DNA from: Plasmodium malariae | Lineage: Eukaryota > Apicomplexa > Aconoidasida > Haemosporida > Plasmodiidae | DNA: 64,000 bases | Direction of reading: 5' to 3' | Assembly (NCBI RefSeq): GCF_900090045.1 | Contig: NC_041777.1 | Coordinates: 186,001-250,000, forward strand | Shown here: piece after piece, positions 11,935 to 24,021 of the stretch | How the letters are laid out: the number at the start of each line of letters is the position of its first letter | Position numbering within the stretch: position 1 is the stretch's first letter | Made by a program: the position numbers and the translations under genes | The notes under the pieces: generated by a model | Told to the model about the DNA's origin: nothing | Seen by the model: only the letters and a program-made list of their open reading frames with translations | The model's database searches: none

Positions 11935-14900
11935 TCATCTTTCTTCCTCTTTCTGTTCTTCCTTATTCTCTTTTTCATTATCCTCATCTTCTTCCCCGTC
12001 CTCTTCTTCCTCATCTTCTTCTTCCCCGTCCTCTTCTTCCTCATCTTCTTCTTCCTCGTCCTCTTCTTCCTCGTCCTCTTCTTCCTCGTCCTCTTCTTCC
12101 TCGTCCTCTTCTTCCTCGTCCTCTTCTTCCTCGTCCTCTTCTTCCTCATCCTCTTCTTCCTGTTTTTCTTCCTTATCTTTCTCTCTTCGCTTCTCTTCGT
12201 CTTCCTTCTTCTTCCTCTCTTCCATTTGCTTCTTCCATTCCAGGGCTTTTTGTAGTATCTTCATGTTCTACAAAAAAAAAAGAAGCATAACATGAAACAT
12301 GTGAAACAAAAAACGTAATACATAGCATGCCTCGAAACAAGGAAAACTCAATAAAAACGAACTGTTCATTAATATTTTTTTTTACTTGTGATTGGTTTCC
12401 GTCGTCAGGGAAAACGTAGGTGATATATTCCTCGACCATTTCATCCTCATTATTTTTGATGACTTTCCTCTTAACTTTTTTGGGTAATCTTTTTGAAGTT
12501 TTTTCAATAACTTCTTTATCTCCATAATCCTTTTCAATTTCATATAAAAAGTTTATCAATATACATCTTTCATTCGCTAATTCATTCTTTTTGCAAAATT
12601 CAATTCCGTCCTCCAGAATTTCTCTACACCGAATTATATCATCGAAGTAGATGTATTGAAACTCCGCATAACTTTTGTAAACCTGTAGAAAATAAAAAAA
12701 AAAAAAAGGGAAGCAAAAATAAGATATAATATGACTAGATAACGACATAAAGTTCCTAATTCATACTTTAAATAATTAGTATAATATTCTTACCTTATAA
12801 TGTTGAGTTATATTTAATAACCTCTCATAAAGGTTCTTCGCCCTTTCATACTCCTGTAGGTTTATTTCTAAGTCTATGTAATTCTTCCATATCTGACAGA
12901 AAAAAAAGAAAGAAAAAAAAAGGAAAAAATTAACAAATATATGAATACACATATGAGTAAAGTAGTAAATTGGTTAGAAAATTAGCATTTAGGCCAGTAA
13001 GTTAACAAATTAACAAATTATAATATGCCCGCAACGCGATGCACACGACTGGACGACATATTGGGAATGTACTCCCATCGGTACAGTCCCACCAATGATA
13101 ACAAACTCCAACAACATTTGAAAAAATATTACCAGTTCAGGCAGCTTCATATCATCCAAGTGTATAGCTATTTCCGCGATCTGCCGAGCCCTCTCAACTT
13201 CATCCAATGAGAGCTCAAAGTTAATCATTGATAACCATGCCTGTCAAAAATGAGAAGTTAAAAGTAAAGAATGAAAATTAATGAACAACAAAAGTCGAAC
13301 GTCAAATGACGACTGTGTAAAATTTATTCGGCGCACAATGTAAGTTGCACTTGGCTATCAAACAAAGTAAGAATAATTTTACGGATTTTCGTTTGCCACC
13401 GTTCTACTTCTTTCTACTTTTACCTTCGAGTTGAAGGGGAAGGATTCCACATACTTAGCGTAAATTTCTCTACATTCCTTGATGTTACCTAGACGCAATT
13501 CTATATCGCAATATTCTTCAAATATTTTTTCCTTCTTCACGTTTTCAATTGCATGATTGTATATAGATCTTACATTTTGAATTTCTAATTGCCTTAATTC
13601 AAAATTAGCATAAAGAATATAAATCTTTTTAAATGTAAAATTTTGCTTACTTAAAATTTTAAAAATATTTTTATACACTTGTCTAGCTCTTTCTATATTC
13701 TCAGCATATAATTCTTCAAATATAGAATAGTTAATCCATATATAAATGTATCTTTTCCAAAATTTTTTATTTGATACTAAAGGCACAACACATATTGCCC
13801 TTTCATATAATTCTCTTATTCGAACAATAGACTTGTCTTTATTTATTAAATTAATATTAGATTCTTCTAGTTTAATATAATTAAACCATATATCATAATC
13901 AGCTGGACTCTTTTTTAATTCTTCCTCATAGTATATCCTTTCTTTTAATATTAGAGTTTGATCTAACTCTTCTTTATTAGCATATTTTTTTTGAAATTGT
14001 AAAAAGTTTTTATATAAAAGCTCACTCTTATCTTTTGGTAACCTCTTCAAGGCTTCTATATATATTTTTCGACATCTTTCATACTCATTATTTTCTTCTT
14101 CAAAATTACAAAAGTATATATAGAAATTTTCATCTAAAAATGAGGAAGGAAATAATTGTATACATTTTTCAAAACATGCTCTAGCTCTATCAATATTTTT
14201 ATATTTCTTTTCAAATCTAATAAATTTATAAAAACACTCTAGTTTGGGTATACTAACAATAAGTCTTTCGAATATTTCTCGACATTTACTTATTTCTTTA
14301 CATCTTTCTTCAAAATTAATATAACATAAAAACGATGTTTCATCTATTTTCCATTTAATCCATCTTTCGTATATATTTCGAGTATTTACAAAATTATTTA
14401 AAATCTCTTCTAAATGTGCATATTTCTTCCAAAAGGTATTCTCTAATGGTAATAATAAAACTACTCTCTCTAGTAAATTCCTTGCACTGTTAATATTTTT
14501 ATTTGTTAACTCAACTTCTACATATTTTAACCATAAATTCTTGTTTGTATAATCTATATTTAAAGCTCTTTCAAAAATAGATCTAGCTCTTTTTATATCT
14601 TTTTGTTTTATTTCCCAAAGAGCATATTTTATATAGGTACTTATTAAATACCTCCTTTTTCTTATCTTATCTTCAAATTCTTTCCTTTTAGTTATCTTAT
14701 ATTCATTTAATTCGTCCTCATCAATTAAATTGTAGTTTACCTTCCTCTCAACTTCTTCTAAATCTAGCGCTTCGTTTATTAGCTGTTCTGCCGTTATCTG
14801 AATGTCGGCCGCGCTCTTGTTCTTCACCTGCGAAGTTAAAAGGAAAGAAAAATAAAGTTAAGAAAAATGAAGAAAATTATATTAATAAATTATTGAACAA

Positions 14901-15243
14901 ATTTTTTATGGAAACACGCATATTGCTCTATTTTAATACATACATTGTTCACTCTTCTTCATCCGATCGACAAAAGGGTGAAAAAAGAAATAAAGCATAA
15001 ATATTACCAACAGTTGCTCATGCGTGTAGTAATCTAGGGGAGATATATTACTCCATTTGACGGTAATAAAAGCTCTATACGAGTACAGATACATACATGC
15101 ATACATACATATATGTATACATATGTACATATATGCGCATACATTTATATGGCATAAGCGCGAATTATACACAAACTCATCTTATTAGGCATAAATTTAC
15201 TCTCTTAATTCGTTACCTGCACCTTCTTACTATTTACACTCAT
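11935..15243 (-). CDS. CLF1: Crooked-neck-like pre-mRNA splicing factor CLF1/CRNKL1, six exons, 755 aa
   Basis: Exons: 15243-15217, 14827-13424, 13240-13133, 12892-12794, 12682-12386 and 12267-11935. All junctions are GT-AG and phase 0. The protein opens with the family signature VKNKSAADIQITAEQL and EFEDKIRKRR, then a long series of HAT (half-TPR) repeats with motifs such as RARSIFERAL, LWLKYVE, NIYERWIKW, WINYSIFEEL and IWKNYIDLE. It ends in KILQKALEWKKQ and an acidic Glu/Asp tail. CLF1 is a scaffold of the Prp19-associated (NTC) complex in the activated spliceosome. Length is close to the human and yeast proteins (about 690-850 aa). The first exon is only nine codons; I chose it because KVQVKNK across the junction matches the conserved N-terminus. 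A stronger-looking donor (GTAAGA) lies inside it. Confidence 0.94.
11985..12165 (-). repeat. 15-bp repeat encoding the acidic tail of CLF1
   Basis: About eleven copies of a 15-bp unit encode EEDEE on the minus strand in the last CLF1 exon. The purine-rich strand makes all six frames open, so the overlapping ORFs on both strands are artefacts. Confidence 0.95.
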
Positions 15244-17111
15244 AGTATCCTCTTTATTTACTAAAACTTGTATCTCCTAGTATATCACATATTTTTTAAG
15301 ATGATATGGAAAAATGTTAAAATTCATAAAAGAACGATTTACATGTATATTTTTACTTTAATGTACTCTTCTACTTTTTTAAATATTAATAGAACATCAA
15401 ACCAGTATTTCCTAAAAAAAGAAAAGTATTTTAAAATTTGATTTCTCAAAATAAAAAACCGTAAAAAAAAAAAAAAATCTTCCTTTATTATGACATACAT
15501 TTAGTAAATTTTTCCTTATGATCTTCTTCCATCACGTTTTTATTAATACATAGTTAAAATAAGATAAATAAAAATTTAGTGAAACCATTTCTTTGAATGC
15601 AAAAAGAAAACAACAAAAAGAATTTATCGCACCTTAAAGTTAGCAAAAAAAGGTATAAAAAAATATAATCATTTTTTTATGATGCTTGTAAGCGTATATT
15701 TACATTTGCCATACAAAAAAAAAAATATTATTTATGTTGAAACTTCAAAAAAAAAAAAAAAAAAAAAAAAAGTAACGTTCTCTCTGCACCTTTGTTTATT
15801 TACCATAGAAACAACTTGAAAGAGCCTAAACCATTCTCTTTCATTTTTACTTTTTTTTTTTTTTTTTTTATTTAGATTAATTAAAGAAGTCTAATTATTA
15901 CAATATACATTATAAATTGGTTAATAATATTTCTTAAAATACGAAAACAAAATTAAAAAACGTTTTGCCTTTTTGGAAAAAAACCAAGTCCAATTTTTCA
16001 TAATTAAGAAAAAAAAAAAAAAAAAAAGTACAAGCCCTTTCAAGTAAAAAGATTTCTTTAAAATGTACTGGAATATAAAATACGGGTTGTTCCACATGTT
16101 ATAATAGAACGCGCTTATTTGTTTGTTTGATAAATATTTTTTACAATTGCATCATTTAATGTCAACTATGCAAAACTATTATGCAGTCTGTGCTGTTTTT
16201 CTTATATATATAGAAGGTGCATATTTTTCCTGTTATCATATATAACAGTAATAGGTTTAGCAGTTCTATTATTTTTATCAGTTATCTTTTATTCCGTTTA
16301 GGACACTGCCAGTGTAAATGAAAATAAAAGAAACATTTTTATTTAAATGGAGAAGAAAAGACGAAAATTGCCAAAATTGCCATCTCCATTCCAAAATAAA
16401 AAATTCAAGTTAATATTTCCTCCTCTTTTTTTTTTTTTCATCTTTTTGCACGCTTAAAAAGAATAGTGAACTTACAAGATACTCTTTTTATTATTTAATT
16501 AAATAAAATGTTCTAATTAGGGAAAAATAATAAAGCCATTATAAGGACCTTTTAACTTTTTAAAAGTAAACGATTATATTTTGCAAAAAGAAGTTAAATT
16601 TATTGAAAGGTAGAAAAAAAAAAAAAAAATAAATAAATAGCTTAACATTTAAAAAAAATTAAATATTAAAATAATATATATTAATATTAAATATTAAAAA
16701 TATCAACAATGTTTAGTTGTCTTCCTATAAAATATATACAAAACACATCATTTAATTACATAAACAAAAAGTGAAAAATTTTAAATAAATAATGTGTTTA
16801 ACTTGAAAAGGTTATTTAACAAAAAAAAAAAAATTATATATTATAAAATAAATAACTTATATATAAAAATAAATAAGGTGAGAGGTGTTAATATAGAGAT
16901 AAAGGGGTGAATATATATAAATAATAGCAAACAAATACATGAGGCATACACAAATATATTTATGTTCAAATGGATATATTATTATTTCACAAGTACGTAT
17001 ACAAAATGTTGATAAATGGTAACAAAATGTGTTAATTATATATATATAAATTAAGCAAGAAAAAAAAAAAAAAAAAAAAATTACCATATTGAGGGATCCT
17101 ACATTTATATA
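15244..17111. other. Intergenic region upstream of CLF1
   Basis: Very AT-rich with A/T runs of 15-22 bases. Presumed CLF1 promoter and 5' UTR. I see no convincing exon in it. Confidence 0.6.
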
Positions 17112-17828
17112 TTACGTCGTATTAAAAAGGTAAATTTTCCTTATCCTTTTTACCTTATGTACACCGCATGATTTATGACTTATAAATTGGTACTCCCCTA
17201 ATATTATCTCCACATATATATATATATATATATATACATATACTTGTACGCATATAACGCTTATATAACACGTAATGTATGCCCACTTCTTACAATTTCT
17301 CTCTATATATCCCTCGTATAGGCAATTTTTAAAATACATCTTATCCAGCTTTTTTTTTTTTTTTTTGTTAATTTACATATATAACTTCCCTATAAAAACA
17401 AATTACAAACTTCAATCTTTCGTCGTACCGTAGCCTTTTCCATGTGTGCTCCCATGTAAATATTAGCTCTGCCATAACTTCCCTGCACCTTTCTTTGTAT
17501 TCACTGTATTATGTTACCTTCATATTACTCATGTTATCCACATTGCTCATACTTTATATGCATCATTTCCATTAAGCTCTGTTAAAAGATATCCCCGTTT
17601 TGCGCTAATAACACTCCTTAGAAGATACTTCATAAAAAATATATTAACTATCTTCTTATTCTTTATTCAAAACCGTTAACATACAATTTTACAAGCAAGA
17701 TGTACTAGCTTATTTTTCCATTCATATTATAAGTATATACGTAATAAATACACAAAAACTGTACATTTCTCCCCTCCACTTAAATCATTTTTCTCGCCAC
17801 TATTGTTAATATATGCACCATTAATCAT
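17112..17828 (-). CDS. Candidate five-exon small protein, at least 117 aa, unknown function
   Basis: Proposed exons: 17828-17752, 17616-17553, 17482-17411, 17348-17294 and 17197-17112 (TAA). The donors and acceptors are all GT-AG. Junction phases 2, 0, 0 and 1 agree, giving one open frame of 117 residues. Peptides include SGEKNDLSGGEKCTVF, YLLTELNGNDAYK, GSYGRANIYMGAHMEKATV, YFKNCLYEGYIERN and SHKSCGVHK. The fourth donor is a strong GTAAGAAG and its intron carries a (TA)n tract. The stretch LTELNGNDAYKGSY faintly recalls a Sm/LSm first motif, but I do not assign a family. The frame is also open upstream of the ATG to an acceptor-like TTGTAG near 17862, so an earlier first exon is possible. 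The alternative is 3' UTR of the hydrolase with chance openness. Confidence 0.4.
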
Positions 17829-18290
17829 TTCTATATCATTTAACAATTTTAATATAAGCTACAATATATTTTTACCAATCTTCTAAATGGCATCAAGCTC
17901 ACCTCCCAGTGCATATTGAATAACCTTGAGTGATTTATTTTAAATTATAAATATTTAAATGCGCATTACTTGAGGTTAAATGGGAACACAAAAAAAAAAA
18001 AAAAAAAAAATGACGTAAAATATGAGGTTGTAATATGACGTAATGTATGAGGTATAATATGACGTAATGTATGAGGTATAATGTGACGTAATGTATGAGG
18101 TATAATGTAACGTATAATATAAAGTGTAATAAAAGGTGTAATATGATGTAAACTATAATGTAAGGTATACTATAAGGCACAATACTTTGCACAATATTAT
18201 GCACAATATCAGACATAATTTAATGATAAATATTCTCCTTTTCCTACCAATTCCTACAATTTCTCCCGAATTACTTCTCACCATTAATCA
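17829..18290. other. Spacer downstream of the hydrolase gene
   Basis: Contains the 3' flank of the hydrolase, a 20-base A run near 17991, and the 24-bp tandem repeat listed separately. A possible upstream exon of the candidate gene at 17112-17828 may lie near 17860-17920. Confidence 0.5.
18010..18112. repeat. 24-bp tandem repeat, about four units
   Basis: Units of roughly gacgtaatgtatgaggtata plus four bases, with variants at both ends. It lies about 180 bp beyond the hydrolase stop codon, so probably within its 3' UTR. Confidence 0.85.
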
Positions 18291-20336
18291 TTAGGTTAAT
18301 TTTTCATTCGACACCGAATGATAAGCATATAATGAACTAATATTATTCAATGTACTACTAGCAGAGGAAACATCTCTCTTTACAGGTTCCACAATATTAT
18401 TATTGGCTTTTATTTCATCCTTTTGTTCATCATAAATAAAATCATTAAAACTATTAAAACTTGATTTATGAATATCTGGCATATTATTCTTCATTCCTTT
18501 ACGTACATTATTTCTATTTATAAAATAAGGTTTCGCACATATTTCTTTACTTTCATGTTGCATTTTTTGTACAGAGGCTAAGGACACAGCAGGAGATAAT
18601 GGACATCCTGATCCATATTTTGATATTTTTTCACAAGGTTTATTAATTCTAGTATAATTTGATTTTGTTAAATCCTTATTATTCATATTTTCATAGCTAC
18701 GATTATTACTTTTAACACTTTCATTCATTATATCATTGCTACTATTAATTCCATTTGTATTTTTATGTGCATTATTCATATTATGCCCCTCAATAATATT
18801 GTTAATATCTTGTCGTATCCTTGGTACTCTGTCTACTTTATAGCTATTTCGTTTCATTTGTGATATTTTAATATTAGGATTTTGTGAATTACTTTCTACT
18901 TGCGTCATTTTTTCATTTTGCATTCTAATTATTTTATCGTAATTAGCATTGCTACTAGAAGCTTCATCCACGTTGGAAGTTTCCCTTTTCACTGAGTAGA
19001 CATAACTAGAGCAATTTTTTTTACCAGTTACCTTATTATTATTACTAGTGCTGTTTATTTTACTACTGTAACTGTTATTATTAATGTTATAATTGTAGTT
19101 CTTATAGACTCTTTCACTACTATCAATACCTGCATTCTTATTGCCATTATTATCCCGTTTTAAGTTGTTAACATTGTAATTCTGATTATATAAATTGTCA
19201 TAATTACTATTTGCACATGTATACGTTGCTAAATTCTCAATACTAGGAGAACTGTCATTCTCACAAAAAGTTTTGTCTGGTATTGTTTTCATAATTGATT
19301 CCATAGATCCAAATATAGTGCTCATACTAGAAGAAGAATTGTAACCATATTCATTATTTTTAACTGGATGTACATTTTTCTTACAATTCCATTTATCTAC
19401 ACTGCTAGCGATAGAATTCAACTCATCTGTCTTTGGTAAACTTCTAACCTTTTCTTCTACTCCTTGTTTATTTTCTGGAGTATCATTTCCTCCTACTCTC
19501 TCTTTCAACTGTTCTTTTATTTTCTTAGTATTATTTAATATAAAGGTATTTCTTAATTTCTGGGTACTGATGTTAGCAATGTTATATACGCTGTTGACAT
19601 TTTCACGTATATTGTTTCTCAATATATAAAGAAAAGTTCCTAAAGCAGCATTTACTTTATCACCAAAACAGCTTTCTAAATTATTATGTCCACCTTCATC
19701 AATAAACATATAATATGTATTTACATTCGTTTTTCGAATCATTTCCTCGGTTCCATGATATGTTAACAGTTTATCCTTTTTTCCATGAATAAATAGAATC
19801 GGACATTTTATTAGATGAACCTTATCTATATTACAAAATAAATCATAAGGTAACGTAAATTTAAGTTTTAATTTAACTCTATGAATCGATGATATTGGAG
19901 CTTGTAAGATTAAACCTAATAAATCTCTTTTTGTTGCTATATGTACTGAAGCAGCAGAACCTAAACTTCTACCATATGCCACTACACTGTCTTTAGGAAC
20001 ATTCAGATTTTTAGTTAAATAATCATATGCTGCTTCAACATCATTATAAAGATGAGTTTCAGTTGGATATCCTGTACTTTGACCATACCCACTATAGTCA
20101 TATGCAAACAAATTTAATCCTAATCGTTTAGATTTATATTGAAAATAAGATACAAAATCACCTATATCCTCTGCATTTCCATGACTAAACAAGACTGTGA
20201 TATCTGCATGGTTGTTAATAAAAAAACCGCATATTGTACTACCATGTTTCGTTTTTATAAAATGTAAATTCTTATTATTTTTCGAATAGCTTGGAGGATG
20301 TGGTCTAAATATTATCTGATTTAATACATTCCCCAT
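18291..20336 (-). CDS. Alpha/beta hydrolase, BEM46/ABHD17-like, with long Asn-rich C-terminal extension, 681 aa
   Basis: Single-exon gene. Residues 1-240 form a serine hydrolase fold of the BEM46/ABHD13/ABHD17 type: oxyanion region FSHGNAEDIGD (50-60), YDYSGYGQSTG (79-89), nucleophile elbow GRSLGS with Ser124, acid Asp188 in HGKKDKL, and His217 in EGGHNNLE. So the catalytic triad is complete. The protein starts MGNVLNQ, a good N-myristoylation context, and a Cys lies at position 36; membrane attachment is therefore likely. ABHD17 members depalmitoylate proteins and Plasmodium BEM46-like proteins affect invasive stages, but the substrate here is unknown. Residues about 245-681 are Asn/Ser/Lys-rich and probably disordered, making the protein over twice the family's usual length. 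Confidence 0.93.
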   Translation of the reverse strand: MGNVLNQIIFRPHPPSYSKNNKNLHFIKTKHGSTICGFFINNHADITVLFSHGNAEDIGDFVSYFQYKSKRLGLNLFAYDYSGYGQSTGYPTETHLYNDVEAAYDYLTKNLNVPKDSVVAYGRSLGSAASVHIATKRDLLGLILQAPISSIHRVKLKLKFTLPYDLFCNIDKVHLIKCPILFIHGKKDKLLTYHGTEEMIRKTNVNTYYMFIDEGGHNNLESCFGDKVNAALGTFLYILRNNIRENVNSVYNIANISTQKLRNTFILNNTKKIKEQLKERVGGNDTPENKQGVEEKVRSLPKTDELNSIASSVDKWNCKKNVHPVKNNEYGYNSSSSMSTIFGSMESIMKTIPDKTFCENDSSPSIENLATYTCANSNYDNLYNQNYNVNNLKRDNNGNKNAGIDSSERVYKNYNYNINNNSYSSKINSTSNNNKVTGKKNCSSYVYSVKRETSNVDEASSSNANYDKIIRMQNEKMTQVESNSQNPNIKISQMKRNSYKVDRVPRIRQDINNIIEGHNMNNAHKNTNGINSSNDIMNESVKSNNRSYENMNNKDLTKSNYTRINKPCEKISKYGSGCPLSPAVSLASVQKMQHESKEICAKPYFINRNNVRKGMKNNMPDIHKSSFNSFNDFIYDEQKDEIKANNNIVEPVKRDVSSASSTLNNISSLYAYHSVSNEKLT

Positions 20337-21304
20337 AACTTTTTATATTAAAGGATAAAAAAAAAAAAAAAAACAAATAATATAATAAAAAGGTTCTGAA
20401 ACGATACATATATGTATTTCTTTTGCATGGGTATATATACATTTATACATATGTGTATTGCATGTATGCATATTATACATATGTATTAATATCTTATCAA
20501 ATGTTTAAATCAAAATGTAAAATAATGAAAGGGAAAAAAAAAAAAAAAAAGGGAAAAAAAATAAAACAAAGTACAAGGTAAACATGTAAAAGACTATACA
20601 AATTATGTATACACACAAAAACACATGTATATATATGTAAAAACATATATATGCAACATGTATCAACTAAAGCGCGCAGCTTAAAATTTGCCTTTTAAAA
20701 AATTATCAAAATTTTGCAACCATTTATAAATACACTTGTTACTTTAAATATGGAATTACATTTATAGTATTTTAATTAAATTTTAAAAATATATTCATTA
20801 CAAAACACTAAATATACATAAAAGGAAAATTATTAAAAATTAAAAAAGGCACAATTCGTATAAATTGGAAATGTGGTTATATATTTTATAAATACTGGAA
20901 TGCTTACTTAAATATATAAAATATGCATATATATTAAAAATTTATTCAAAGAAGTACATATAAATACAAACATTATATATACATATATATATTTTATATA
21001 TATATATATATATAGTACATACAATCGTTTAACACTTGGTTATGTTGCCTTTACCTTAACATGCATATGTTTTCACAACACTTTTTACATATACATATAC
21101 ACGTACACATATACTAATATACTTTCCCTTACATTAGTACAAATATAATCACGTATTCTTAAAAAAGCAAAATGCACGTAACAATAAGGTATCTTGATAA
21201 AAACATTTTGTGTGCAGGGCTAATTTTCTTAGTCTCCTAATTACTATCTTTATCTCGTTCTATCCTTAATCAAATTTACACAAAAATTAGGGAAAACCTA
21301 AATA

Positions 21305-21400
21305 CAATGTAATACATCAATGTAATACATCAATGTAATGCATCAATGTAATGCATCGATGTAATATATCAATCTAATGTATTAATGTAATATATCAATA
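21305..21400. repeat. 13-bp tandem repeat, about seven units
   Basis: Units of gtaatacatcaat with single-base variants (gtaatgcatcaat, gtaatatatcaat) lie about 970 bp upstream of the hydrolase start. The mutated units suggest an ageing array. Confidence 0.85.
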
Positions 21401-23388
21401 CTCCTATTTTTACGCCAAAAATTGCACTAAAAAGTATTTGTACATATGAGTATATATGTTGGCACATTAATTAATATTTTTTTATATACATTTTGTAATT
21501 ATAAAATATTAAAAAAAAAAATTCTTTTTTTTTACTTTAAAATGTTATATATCCAAGCAGAAAAATATTTTTACTTACAAGCATCAAAGTTGTAATACAA
21601 TGCATGAATTATATAGATAAATTATTCAAAAAGTTATTGGACAAAAAAAAAATTGAAAATATTAAAAAAAAAAATCATAAACAAATTATTTCTCTAATAA
21701 AAAAAATAAATAAAATTCCTTATATATTAATAAAAAATAACTGCAATTCGAAATTATGTCCACCGTTACAAATGAAAAAAAAAAAAATTGTACACATGTA
21801 TTTGTCCATGTACGTACAATAAATAATTAAAATGTAATATTCCACACAATTTTTTAAAGAGATATTGAAAGTAAATAAATAAATATATATATATATGTTT
21901 ATGTGCACATAAATCAATACTATTTTTTAAGTAATTTATGTTTATTCCGGGGGGCGAGAACACGAAAATTTAATACTCTATTAAAATGAAATCGCACAAT
22001 CATAAATATGTAATTAAAATTCTATATACATAGTAAATACCTTATATACTACTAAAACCTAAATTCATACACAAAAACAACTGAAATGTGTAATTATATA
22101 TATATATATACAAGTGTATGTTATATGTGCATATAATTTATAATATTAAACACTACTACAGAGGTAAATATTTTCTACTAATTTCACAGTTTGTACAACA
22201 AACTACTAAATATTTAAATGGAGTATATTCCATAACTGTCAAAAATATAGAGATATATATCTATAATATATAAATAAGCATATATGTACTAAACATAAAA
22301 TAAAATTATAAATATATACTTCTAAAAACCACGTACAAACTTGAATGAAATTTAAAATTTTCAAGTAAATAATTCTTTTCATTATAAAGAATAATTTATG
22401 TTTAATTTATATATTTTCTAATTAATTTTTTTTTAAACTTTATTATTACTATTTATTAGAAAACAAATTTTGTTTTTTTTAATATACACTGAAAAATGTG
22501 CTGCAATAAAATGTATGTATAAAGTTTATAATGCATTTAAGTATATATATAAATATACATACAAACAATATCATGAATATAAAAAATTAATATATGTAAG
22601 ATATATGATAACATAATAATTACACATGAAGGAGATCCTTAAAAAAACAAATATATAATAAAAAAAAAAAAGAAAGAATGTTAACATAAAAATATACTTA
22701 AATGTTATATAACATGTAATGAAGAATTTTTGTACATGTATACACCCATCCAACAACAATTTACAAAAAGAACATTTTTTTCTTCTTTTAAAGCCTCTAA
22801 AAGGGTATAAAAATAAATTGATAAAAATAATATTTTCAAACTTTTAGAAATATATATAAAATATCTTCATAAACTTTTAATATTATTTAATTTTTTCCAT
22901 GCATTTATACTTATATATATTTATACGTATACTATGTTATATATATATATTGTAATACATATAATAATTATACCCTTCTAATATATATGAGATTTTTACT
23001 TATTTGTAAATTTATATTTGTATATTTTTGTGCCGACGTATTTGTTACGTAAATAATATATATGTATATATATTTATATTTCTATAGATAACGTTGCAGC
23101 TATTTTTTTTTTTTGTAAGTTTGTTTATATATAATATATCTTTATTTTTTTAAACCGTAATTTTTTTTTTTTTTATTGCTCATGTTCTTTTTTAGCCTTT
23201 TAATTAGCAATTATTTTTACATATGAGCTAGAAAAAAAAAAAAAAAAAAAAAAGCCACTTCATGTTTTCATGCATGTTTCAATGAATAATTTAAAATGTA
23301 ACATAAAGTTTTTTATTGTATATCTTGTATATAAAAATTACATGTATTTAAACAAATGATTTTAACCCTAATTATTTTTAATAGTGGT

Positions 23389-23453
<65 letters not shown>

Positions 23454-23986
23454 TATATAGAGCAACATGTTACATTACGTAGCATAAATCTGAGAAAAAT
23501 AAAACGAAAAAAAAAATGAAAAAAAACGACACCATTATATATTTTAATAATTAATTTAAAATTAAGTAAAATTTAAAAAAAGCCTTGCATGGTCATATAT
23601 TTATATATAAATGTAAATCTAACATATATATACATACAAACATACATGTAATGGAAAAATTATGATACCAGAGCACCAATGAATTAAATTTCTTCTGATA
23701 AATGTAACTTAATGGAATATGTATAAAAAATCCTTTTATGAGCATACGAACAATTCCCTGAGTAACTGTAAGTATGCGTTTTTTCATTTATATTAAAATA
23801 CAAAACATTTTTATAGAGTCTTATTTTTTCCTTTGTTGAAGTAACCCTCAAATATTTTTATGTTTATAAAAAAAACTTATACAAAACAGTACAATTACCG
23901 AGATATCGTATACCATTTCCTACTAAAAATATACATACATACCTACATACATACATAAATTCATACAAACATACATACTAACATAT

Positions 23987-24021
<35 letters not shown>

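Noticed and set aside
11869..12290. Four overlapping frames on both strands over the CLF1 tail
   Set aside because: The 15-bp purine repeat opens all frames. Only the EEDEE frame continues the conserved CLF1 sequence across a proper splice.
21604..21822. 72-codon Lys/Asn/Ile frame
   Set aside because: Its composition is what A-rich DNA gives by chance, and there is no ordered segment.
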